From: NORP259 sp041398705
GTDB lineage: Bacteria > Planctomycetota > UBA1135 > GCA-002686595
Length of the DNA: 64,000 nt
Direction of reading: 5' to 3'
NCBI GenBank assembly: GCA_041398705.1
Contig: JAWKUI010000002.1
Span: 434,001 to 498,000 of the forward strand
A model generated the notes under the pieces. That model was not told the DNA's origin. It searched no databases and worked only from the letters and a program-made list of their open reading frames with translations. Positions within the stretch are counted from its first letter, which is position 1. Each line of letters starts with the position of its first letter. Of the stretch, positions 53,324 through 60,799 are shown piece after piece. A program made the position numbers and the translations under genes.

Positions 53324-55354
53324 ATGTACGCGCTGCTACTCAAGAACAAGTTGGTCGTGTTGGGTGCGACGCTTGCGAGCATATTCCTATGTGCCTTGGC
53401 GCTACGCCTGCCTTATGAATATGCGTTCGTCTTGCCTATGGGCTTTGGAGAAAGGCCCCTGGGTCGGCTTCCCGATTTTGCAGGGCTCTTCGCGTTCGGT
53501 CTCGGCATGTACCTCGGAAGCTCTGACACTCACCGCGATTTGGGTGAGCACGTTCAATTCCGTCCCTGGGGCCGGGTCGGAATCGCCTGGCGCCAGGCCG
53601 CACTGGGGTTGGCATTCGTCCTGCTCTGGATGGTTTTGCCCTTGTCACTAAGGGCCTGGACGGGCACAAGCCAATTGCCCTGGCACTCGAGTGCACGCTT
53701 TCTGGAAGCGATTTTCGCGATGTCGCCGATCCTGCTCTCCTTTGCAGCAGGTTTCCTGGTGATTGGCGCGGTGCGACGCGACAAGGGCCGAATCTTGATC
53801 CAGACGACGCTCATGCTCTGGTACTACGGACTCAACATGTTCGTTGGCACGCTCATGGGCATGCTGTTTGTGTCCTCCAAGGCGGCGCTGATTTACGCCA
53901 TACTCAGCCTGCTGCTCATCTTGGCAGCCGTCGCCGACCGCCGCCAACCCTGGGACCCCGACCGACCCGTCCCAGCCACCGGCGCTCCTCTGATCGCCCT
54001 GTGCATGATGGTCTTGCCGAGCATCGTCTCTTTCGGCTTGATGAACCTGCAATCGCTGGTCGGCTCCTCTGTCGGGGCCTACGTCCCAGCCATCGATGCG
54101 GATGGAACAATCGTCTTGGCCGAAAGAACCAAGGTCCGCCAGAGTGGAGATTGGCACTCCGCTATCTACCTCCAAGTTGACCCGACGAGCCATCAACCCA
54201 TGACCGATGGGCACGGAGACCCGATTTCTCCCGACGCCATCAGGGGGAACTATCCGGGGATTCGGTATCAGCGGGAAGGGTGGTACCAAGAAAAGTCCCA
54301 AAGGAATCCGTTCGCATTCAGACAAGGCGTTCCTCTGGAGAACTTGAGCAGGTACTTGGATCAGGCGACCGGACAGGTCGTGCATCTCACCCAAGACTCC
54401 GAATCCAATCTGACACAGATCTCCCTTCAACGCTCCGACGGGCCGTTTACATCCAGTTCCTGTTTTCCAGAAGGCCATCGTAGAAGGAGCGACCCGGCCT
54501 TCCTAGTCGCGGACCCCGGGGATGGCACCGTTTGGGCATATCGAACCGGCGAGCCAACATACCAGCAGATCCCCATCCCTGACGGCGCGCGCTTCCTCCG
54601 TTGGTTGGATCCACTCTATTTTGGAACAAGGGACAGAGAGATCGCCTCTGCATTCGGTCTCTCCAAGGACGCCGAAAGCCCGATCATGGCACTGACGGAC
54701 CGCGGTGAACTGGTTCTGAATTCTGACGGCACAGGTTGGCGCGAGCTGACGGCTGCCCAGGCAGAGGCACTGCATCAACGCACCGCCACCGACTACTACA
54801 CGCAGGATACTCGGCGCTCGCTGAGCTCACGCACCATCGCAGTCATGGATGGGTATGGAAACGCCGTTGCAAGCTTTGACGTAACTCCCGTGACCCTCAA
54901 GGAGAGGTGGAAGGCGCGTCTGGAATTGGCAGCAGCCTTCTTGCTCCCCCCGGGCCAGATGACCCAGGTACTGGAATCACGCGACGTACCACAAAGTCCT
55001 GCATTCCCGCGTGTGGAGGACTATCAACTCGCCTTTGCGTTGTGGTTCCCGGGCGACTTCAGTCCGCCTCTTTCGTTCGGCCCATGGTCGTGGCTCGCGT
55101 ACGCCCTGCTGGGCGCAGGAATCTACGGTTTGTCCCTCCGTTTCCGCCGCATGGGGGTCAGTCGCACCCGCCTTGGACTTTGGTCCGCCGCCATCCTCCT
55201 GTTCGGCTGGACTGCACTCTTGCTCGCCTGGTTCCTCGAATCGCCTCGGCGTTATGCGCCCATTGCGCCCACTTCCGAGGAGCTCCTCGAGCAGAATTTG
55301 TTCATCCAACCGACAACCGCCCAGCCCGAAGCCCCATGCGTGCCCTCAATCTGA
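53324..55354 (+). CDS. ABC-associated membrane protein with large extracytoplasmic domain (paralog 1)
   Basis: This 676-residue protein starts 3 bases after the ATPase gene. About six transmembrane helices fill residues 8-270 (for example LVVLGATLASIFLCALALRL, LAFVLLWMVLPLSL, AALIYAILSLLLILAAVA). An extracytoplasmic domain of about 280 residues (DADGTIVLAERT, DPGDGTVWAYRTG, YGNAVASFDVTPV) looks like a beta-propeller. Two C-terminal helices (LAYALLGAGIYGLSL, LGLWSAAILLFGWTALLLAW) follow, ending FLESPRRY. It resembles the protein at 55336 in length, topology, DPDRP and SPRR/TPRR motifs. It is presumed a permease half; the family is not recognised. Base composition is less GC-rich than its neighbours. 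Confidence 0.72.
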   Translation: MYALLLKNKLVVLGATLASIFLCALALRLPYEYAFVLPMGFGERPLGRLPDFAGLFAFGLGMYLGSSDTHRDLGEHVQFRPWGRVGIAWRQAALGLAFVLLWMVLPLSLRAWTGTSQLPWHSSARFLEAIFAMSPILLSFAAGFLVIGAVRRDKGRILIQTTLMLWYYGLNMFVGTLMGMLFVSSKAALIYAILSLLLILAAVADRRQPWDPDRPVPATGAPLIALCMMVLPSIVSFGLMNLQSLVGSSVGAYVPAIDADGTIVLAERTKVRQSGDWHSAIYLQVDPTSHQPMTDGHGDPISPDAIRGNYPGIRYQREGWYQEKSQRNPFAFRQGVPLENLSRYLDQATGQVVHLTQDSESNLTQISLQRSDGPFTSSSCFPEGHRRRSDPAFLVADPGDGTVWAYRTGEPTYQQIPIPDGARFLRWLDPLYFGTRDREIASAFGLSKDAESPIMALTDRGELVLNSDGTGWRELTAAQAEALHQRTATDYYTQDTRRSLSSRTIAVMDGYGNAVASFDVTPVTLKERWKARLELAAAFLLPPGQMTQVLESRDVPQSPAFPRVEDYQLAFALWFPGDFSPPLSFGPWSWLAYALLGAGIYGLSLRFRRMGVSRTRLGLWSAAILLFGWTALLLAWFLESPRRYAPIAPTSEELLEQNLFIQPTTAQPEAPCVPSI

Positions 55355-57339
55355 AAAACTCGCTGCTACTCCTGGCCTTTGGCTTCGGGGGTACTTTCCT
55401 GACGACGGCGCTCGCGTTCGATCGCGGATTCGACCAAGCCTTTGTCTACCCGGGACCCAACTTCTTTCACGGCACCTGGTTCGCATTGCCCATCTTGGCG
55501 GTGGTCTTTGGAATGGTGGCCGCGCTTTGGGATCGGGTGCGCGGGACACAGGAATACTTCCAACACCGGCCGCTCGGCCAGCCGGGACTGGAAGCACGGC
55601 AGTGGATCTTGTACGCGCTTTGCCTGGCGGCCTGGATCGTAGTTCCGTTCGGGGCATTGGCAGCCTTCGGCAGCGGGACCTATCCGGCGGAGTACGCCGC
55701 TGTGGGAGGAATGCGGCTGTCCGCATTGGCCATGATCTTCCCCTTGTTTGGGGCGGGGTACCTGGCGGCAAGCCTTCCCTGTGGGCCGATCTCGCGATTG
55801 CTCTTGGGTAGTACGCTGGTCTATTGGGTAGCGGGAGAGACCATGGAGGCGCTGCTGGACGTCCCCAGGCCTTGGGGTGGCGTTTCGCGAATGCTGGTGT
55901 TCTTGGTGTTCACCGGGCTCTGCGCATGGGCTTCGATCGGCTCCCACCAATCCGGAGAAGATCCAGATCGCCCCATCGGGAAAGCCGCCATCCCTGCAGC
56001 CTTGTTGGCACTGTTCGCCGTCGCCTGGGGGCTTCCGAGCGCTTTGGATCGCGCGAACATGGGCTTCGCGCGCAAGGGTCCCCACTACACCGTGCTCAAG
56101 GAGGCCGATGGCGGAGCACGACTAGGTGTTCACGAACAGGGCGGAGGTGGCGGTTGGGTATATCGCTTTCCCGAAGGTACACCGTCGCCCCTACCTAGCC
56201 CGGCCCGAATCATCTCCTGGCCCGACCATCCCATCTCGCTGGTCTATCGAGCAGCAGGCCGCAGACTGGATGGTCTTGCCTTGACTGCAGTGGGGAACCG
56301 CCCCGCCACGCATGGCGTTCCATACCAACGCCACTCCGGCCAATTCTTGGATGATAGGGGCATCTCAACGAAGTACCGGAGCTATCTTGGCCACCCAGTA
56401 GGCAAAGTCAGCCACTACGCAGAAAGCCGGAGGTTGCGCATCGAAGCCTGTCGACCTGGTGGCTTTGCGATTCCCGTTATGGCGGACCGCGCCGCGAACT
56501 CCCCGCAGCATTACGTTCTGGATCTCCGCGATAACACCCTGTGGCACTTCGATTTGAGAGGGTCGGCCGGCGCGTATGAAGAGGTGCTCCTGCCTGAGGG
56601 CTTCGCTCCAGTTCGCATGAAGCTGGATAGCAGCGCGGAGGATGACATGCGTATTGCGCTACAAGGCACATTGCCCACCCCCACCGGGGATCTGGCGCTC
56701 TTGATCGCGGAAGACGACATGGCCTGCCTCGACGCGGAATCTGGCCAAGTATGGATGCTCCCCAGGGGGGCGATTCGGAATCGCTTCTACAATGTGCAAA
56801 TGCTCGCCGACATTCGGGTTGAAACCGATGGCTTACCCCCTTTCCCCCGCACCATGCGGCTCCTGGACCACGATGGCAGCGAACTGCTGCAGCTGGACAT
56901 TCCCGCCGACAGCCAATCCGAACGCTGGTCCCGATTCGGCATGCAGGTGCTCTCTCTCCTTCGCCCGCCGATTTGGGATCCCCGGGCCCCGGGCAATGTG
57001 ACGGCATACGCTCAAACCGAAGCGGCGTCGTATCCCGATATCCGCGGCGCCCTGCGCATTGTATCTGGGCCCGCAACGTGGTCGCCGAAGGCGCCTTGGT
57101 CTTGGCACATGCTCTGGGGCTGGGCGGTGATTCTGTTCGTCGCGTGGCTGGTGCGCGCGCGCATGAAGCGCCTCGGCGCGGCGGACGCTCGGGTCTGGCT
57201 CTGGCCCCTGGCCGTGCTCGCCTTTGGCCCGGTCGCTGCGGTGGTGTCCCGGTTGATCGAAACGCCACGCCGCTGGCGGCGCCTGGAGCTGAGCCCGGTG
57301 GAAATCAAACCGGGTGAGCCCCTGCGGAAATCCGCCTGA
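55336..57339 (+). CDS. ABC-associated membrane protein with large extracytoplasmic domain (paralog 2)
   Basis: This 667-residue protein overlaps the preceding gene by 19 bases. It repeats its plan: N-terminal helices (LKNSLLLLAFGFGGTFLTTA, FALPILAVVFGMVAAL, ILYALCLAAWIVVPFGALAA), EDPDRPIGKAAIPAALL, a beta-rich outer domain (YVLDLRDNTLWHFDLRG, LLIAEDDMACLDAESGQVW), and two C-terminal helices ending RLIETPRRW. The pair likely forms a heterodimeric membrane component served by the single ATPase upstream. ATG at 55336 was chosen because upstream in-frame sequence is within the neighbour. Function unknown. Confidence 0.72.
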   Translation: MRALNLKNSLLLLAFGFGGTFLTTALAFDRGFDQAFVYPGPNFFHGTWFALPILAVVFGMVAALWDRVRGTQEYFQHRPLGQPGLEARQWILYALCLAAWIVVPFGALAAFGSGTYPAEYAAVGGMRLSALAMIFPLFGAGYLAASLPCGPISRLLLGSTLVYWVAGETMEALLDVPRPWGGVSRMLVFLVFTGLCAWASIGSHQSGEDPDRPIGKAAIPAALLALFAVAWGLPSALDRANMGFARKGPHYTVLKEADGGARLGVHEQGGGGGWVYRFPEGTPSPLPSPARIISWPDHPISLVYRAAGRRLDGLALTAVGNRPATHGVPYQRHSGQFLDDRGISTKYRSYLGHPVGKVSHYAESRRLRIEACRPGGFAIPVMADRAANSPQHYVLDLRDNTLWHFDLRGSAGAYEEVLLPEGFAPVRMKLDSSAEDDMRIALQGTLPTPTGDLALLIAEDDMACLDAESGQVWMLPRGAIRNRFYNVQMLADIRVETDGLPPFPRTMRLLDHDGSELLQLDIPADSQSERWSRFGMQVLSLLRPPIWDPRAPGNVTAYAQTEAASYPDIRGALRIVSGPATWSPKAPWSWHMLWGWAVILFVAWLVRARMKRLGAADARVWLWPLAVLAFGPVAAVVSRLIETPRRWRRLELSPVEIKPGEPLRKSA

Positions 57340-57405
57340 ACAGGGCCCGTTTCCACGGCTTTCCTGCAACAAACCGGGCCCCACGCCGTGCCAGGAGCGG
57401 ACCCA

Positions 57406-59055
57406 ATGAGCTCCGCCATGGCGAAATCGATCCTTGTTGTTCTGTCCGGGGCGGCCCTCGCGCTGCCCGCCCCGGCGCAGGTTGCGCAATTGTCTCCCCA
57501 GGCCCAGATGGCCGGTCACGGGCTGGCCCTGGAGCGGGTGCTGCCCGGGGGCTTGGGCCTCGGCACACCGATTGATGCGTTCGCGATCCCCGGGGATCCG
57601 CGCACGTATCTGGTCGACCTGAGCGGCAAACTGCACATTATCGATGCGCAGGGTCTGGTGCCGACGCCGTTTCTCGACCTGACGGGCATCGCGGATGTGA
57701 CCTTGTCGACGGGCCTGCGCGGCGTGGCGTTCCACCCGGACTACGCGAGCAACGGACGCTTGTTCCTCTACTACGACGACGTCGACGCCAGCGGAGTGCA
57801 CTTCCTCGTGCTCGCGAGCCTGGAACGCTCGAGCTCCCTGCCCGATCAAGCGGACCTCACCACACTCACCGAGCTGCTGCGCTTCGACCAAGGCATCCAA
57901 GGCCACGGTGCCTCGGGCCTGCGTTTCGGGCCCGATGGCAAACTGTACATGGCGATGGGCGACGGCGCTTTGCGCGATGACCGCGTGTGCGCGGGGCAGA
58001 ACCACCAGAACCTCATGGGCACGATGATCCGGCTCGATGTGGACGGCGGTTTCCCGTACGGCATCCCCGCAGACAATCCGTTTGTGGCGGACCCCGCGGT
58101 GCGCGACGAGTGTTGGCACCTGGGCTTCCGGCACCCTTGGAGCTGGAGTTTCGACCCGCTCACGGGCGACTTGTGGATCGCGGATGTGGGCAACGATGCG
58201 TGGGAGGAGATCAACCGCGTGCCCGCCGGCGTGGGCGGCCGCAACTTCGGTTGGAGCGTGATGGAAGGCAACGAGTGTTTCCCCCTGAGCGCCTGCCCGC
58301 CCGGCTCCTTGCCCTGCTTTGACCCCGGTTACACCGCGCCCGACCTCGCCTACGACCACTTCACCGGCTGCTCGATCTTGGGCGCTTCGGTTTACCGGGG
58401 CTCCGGCCTGCCCGATGCCTATGGCCGGTACTTCTTCGCCGACTTCTGTACCTTCAAGCTGTGCAGCGTGCGCTGGGATGGAACCGCGATCGTCGATTGG
58501 CAAGACCACAGCTTCGGGTTGAGCTCGCTGAACGGCGGCAATCTCGACATGCCGGTCGGCTTCGGCGTCGATGCCCAGGGGGAGATCCTGGTGTTCGATT
58601 TCCTCGATCAAGAGGTGTTCCGCCTGGTTCCGGAGTGCAGCACCGAGGAATTCTGCCCCCAGCCCCCCGGGTCCGCCGGCCAGGCCCTGACTTTGCGCGC
58701 CAGCGGCACGCCGAGCCTGTCCACGGCCAGCCTGCGCCTGCACGTCGGCAACTTGGTGCCGGGGCAGGTCGGCCAGATCCTCTACAGCGCCTTCCCGACC
58801 ACGACGCCCTTCGGCAGCGGCGTGTTGTGCATCGACGTGACCGCCGAACACTGGCGCCTGCCGAACTTCTCGGCCAATGCGGCCGGGCGCTGGCACCAGG
58901 CGATCGACGCCTCGCAGCCGCCCTTCGACGCTGGCCCCGGACAGCTTTTTGCCGGCACGGCCTGGTACTTCCAGACCTGGGCCCGCGATGGTGGCGCGCC
59001 CCCGGGCCTGGAGTCGGTCTTCTCGAACGCGCTGGTCGTGACCTTCTGCCCCTAG
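57406..59055 (+). CDS. Secreted PQQ-type sugar dehydrogenase-like protein
   Basis: This 549-residue exported protein has a signal peptide (ILVVLSGAALALPAPAQV). Residues 35-415 form a six-bladed propeller of the soluble glucose/sorbosone dehydrogenase family: GLRGVAFHPDYASNGRLFLY, HGASGLRFGPDGKLYMAMGD, LWIADVGNDAWEEINRV, NFGWSVMEGNECF and YRGSGLPDAYGRYFFADFC. It is followed by the planctomycete-type C-terminal domain (SGVLCIDVTAEHWRLPNF, GTAWYFQTWARDGG, ALVVTFCP) also seen in the protein at 46268. ATG at 57406 has AGGAG 8 bases upstream. The exact substrate and whether PQQ is bound cannot be told. Confidence 0.85.
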   Translation: MSSAMAKSILVVLSGAALALPAPAQVAQLSPQAQMAGHGLALERVLPGGLGLGTPIDAFAIPGDPRTYLVDLSGKLHIIDAQGLVPTPFLDLTGIADVTLSTGLRGVAFHPDYASNGRLFLYYDDVDASGVHFLVLASLERSSSLPDQADLTTLTELLRFDQGIQGHGASGLRFGPDGKLYMAMGDGALRDDRVCAGQNHQNLMGTMIRLDVDGGFPYGIPADNPFVADPAVRDECWHLGFRHPWSWSFDPLTGDLWIADVGNDAWEEINRVPAGVGGRNFGWSVMEGNECFPLSACPPGSLPCFDPGYTAPDLAYDHFTGCSILGASVYRGSGLPDAYGRYFFADFCTFKLCSVRWDGTAIVDWQDHSFGLSSLNGGNLDMPVGFGVDAQGEILVFDFLDQEVFRLVPECSTEEFCPQPPGSAGQALTLRASGTPSLSTASLRLHVGNLVPGQVGQILYSAFPTTTPFGSGVLCIDVTAEHWRLPNFSANAAGRWHQAIDASQPPFDAGPGQLFAGTAWYFQTWARDGGAPPGLESVFSNALVVTFCP

Positions 59056-59063
59056 CTCCGGGG

Positions 59064-59079
59064 GGCCCCGCAGGGGGCC
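59064..59079 (+). terminator. Short GC hairpin after the dehydrogenase-like gene
   Basis: GGCCCC-GCAG-GGGGCC, 9 bases beyond the stop, followed by AAGAAAG rather than T. Weak candidate. Confidence 0.3.
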
Positions 59080-59135
59080 AAGAAAGTGCCCGCGGGCGAT
59101 AGTGCCCCGGCCGCCCAAGGCCTACTCTACCGGCC

Positions 59136-60296
59136 ATGAGCGCCGTCACCGAATCCGCCGTCCTGGACGCCCTGCGCCAGGTCATCGACCCCGATCTGCA
59201 CAAGGACATCGTCACCCTCGGCTTCGTCACCCGCGTGGCGATCGAAGGGGACCGCGTGGCGGTCACGATCAACCTGACCACGCCGGCTTGCCCGGTCAAG
59301 GACCAACTGCGCGACCAAGCGCGCCGGCACATCGCGGCCCTTCCCGGCGTCAAACACGTCGACGTGGAGATGACCGCGGTCGCCGCCTCCGCCCCCACCA
59401 AAGCCAACCTGCCCGGCATCCGCCACGTGCTCGCGATCTCGAGCGGCAAGGGCGGCGTGGGCAAGTCCACCGTCTCCGTCAACCTGGCTTGTGCCCTGGC
59501 GCAAACCGGCGCGAAGGTCGGCCTGCTCGATTGCGACGTCTACGGCCCCGACATCCCGATGATGATGGGCATCGACGGCCCGCCCGAGCAGATCGCCCGC
59601 GAAGGCGGCGTGCGTTTGCTTCCCAAAGAACGCTTCGGCATCAAGACCATGTCGATCGGCTACCTGATCCCGGCCGACAAGCCGGCGATCTGGCGCGGTC
59701 CGATGGTGCACAAGCTGATGCAGCAGTTCCTGAACGACGTCGAATGGGGCGATCTCGACTACCTGATCGTGGATATGCCGCCCGGCACCGGTGATGCTCA
59801 GCTCAGCCTCGCGAACCTCGTGCCGGTCTCCGGAGCGGTGCTCGTGACCACGCCCCAGAACGTCTCGTCCTTCGACGTGGGCAAAGCGATCACGATGTTC
59901 AAGGAAGTGCAGATCGACATGCTCGGCCTGGTCGAGAACATGTCGGGCATGGTCGTCGCCGGCCGCGTGCAAGGCGCCGGCGCGGGCAGCTCGGTGCACC
60001 TCGAACTCGGCCGCGAAACCCGCGACGTGACCCTCGACGGCGAAGGCCGCTTCGAAACCATCGTCGACCTCTTCGGCAGCGGTGGCGCCGCGAACCTCAG
60101 CGAGCGTTTCGGCCTGCCCGTGCTCGGCAAACTGCCCCTGCACCCCGATGTGCTGCTCGGCGGCGATGGCGGCGAACCGATCGTGCGCAGCGCGCCCGAC
60201 TCTGCCCCCGCCCGCGCCTTCGCCGACCTCGCAGGCCGCGTTGCCCAGCGCCTGGCCGTCAAAGCCTTCGCCGAACTGCCGGTCCTGCAGGGATGA
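59136..60296 (+). CDS. Mrp/ApbC-type Fe-S carrier P-loop ATPase
   Basis: This 386-residue MRP/NBP35-family ATPase is normally a carrier of 4Fe-4S clusters. The N-terminal MIP18-like domain (residues 1-85) has VIDPDLHKDIVTLGFV and TTPACPVKDQL. The deviant Walker A is ISSGKGGVGKST (about 100-111), followed by LLDCDVYGPDIPMMMG and LIVDMPPGTGDAQLSL. After LVENMSG the usual CxxC cluster-binding segment is absent. Instead about 45 residues (VVAGRVQGAGAGSS, VTLDGEGRFETIVDLFG) intervene before GGAANLSERFGLPVLGKLPL. The ATG overlap with the next gene (ATGA) couples it to a VOC protein. Confidence 0.9.
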   Translation: MSAVTESAVLDALRQVIDPDLHKDIVTLGFVTRVAIEGDRVAVTINLTTPACPVKDQLRDQARRHIAALPGVKHVDVEMTAVAASAPTKANLPGIRHVLAISSGKGGVGKSTVSVNLACALAQTGAKVGLLDCDVYGPDIPMMMGIDGPPEQIAREGGVRLLPKERFGIKTMSIGYLIPADKPAIWRGPMVHKLMQQFLNDVEWGDLDYLIVDMPPGTGDAQLSLANLVPVSGAVLVTTPQNVSSFDVGKAITMFKEVQIDMLGLVENMSGMVVAGRVQGAGAGSSVHLELGRETRDVTLDGEGRFETIVDLFGSGGAANLSERFGLPVLGKLPLHPDVLLGGDGGEPIVRSAPDSAPARAFADLAGRVAQRLAVKAFAELPVLQG

Positions 60297-60688
60297 AGAT
60301 CCCCCCCGGCTTCCACACCATCGCGCCCTACTTCATCGTGCAGGACGCCCCGGCCTTCATCGCGTTCCTCGAACAAGGCCTGGGCGGCAAGGAAGTCCAG
60401 CGAACCTGCGACGACGCCGGCACCATCCGCAACGCCATGGTGCGCCTCGGCGACAGCACCGTGATGCTGAGCGAAGCGAGCGAAGCCTGGCCCGCCATGC
60501 CCGCCTCCTATTACCTCTACGTCGAAGACGCCCACGCCGCCATGACCCGCGCCACCTCCGCCGGCGCCACCGCCATCATGGCCGTAGCCGACATGCCCTA
60601 CGGCGACCGCCAAGGCGGCGTGCGCGATGCGTTCGGCAACCTGTGGTGGTTGTCCCAGCGCCTCGAAGACGGGCCTTACTCCGCCTAG
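60293..60688 (+). CDS. VOC-superfamily PhnB-like protein
   Basis: This 131-residue protein has the glyoxalase/bleomycin-resistance fold in its PhnB-like form: FHTIAPYFIVQDAPAFIAFL, then AMVRLGDSTVMLSEAS, YLYVEDAHAAMTRATSAGAT and the ending YGDRQGGVRDAFGNLWWLSQ. Catalytic residues cannot be assigned, and members range from metalloenzymes to ligand-binding proteins. Its ATG overlaps the stop of the Mrp gene, so the two are translationally coupled, though no functional link is known to me. Confidence 0.85.
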   Translation: MKIPPGFHTIAPYFIVQDAPAFIAFLEQGLGGKEVQRTCDDAGTIRNAMVRLGDSTVMLSEASEAWPAMPASYYLYVEDAHAAMTRATSAGATAIMAVADMPYGDRQGGVRDAFGNLWWLSQRLEDGPYSA

Positions 60689-60721
60689 AAAGCTTGGCCC
60701 CGCCTGCCGATGCCTTTGCAA

Positions 60722-60761
60722 TGCACATGCACATGCACAGGCGCAGGCGCAGGCGCAGGCG
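60722..60761. repeat. Two adjoining hexanucleotide arrays
   Basis: TGCACA repeated three times (60722-60739) changes abruptly into GGCGCA repeated three and two-thirds times (60740-60761). It lies between the convergent VOC and repeat-protein genes. It may be slippage-prone. Confidence 0.9.
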
Positions 60762-60799
60762 AATTTGGCCTCCTCAGCACCCTGGCCAAAACACCCGGA

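Noticed and set aside
59778..59790. Selenocysteine or other recoding at further in-frame TGA codons
   Set aside because: The other recognised genes were read for internal stops with flanking homology; only the thioredoxin-like gene showed one. The two other interruptions (TolC-like, mazG) are frame changes, not stops at catalytic residues.
60722..60761. Short tandem repeats as a CRISPR array
   Set aside because: Units are 6 bp and contiguous; no spacers.
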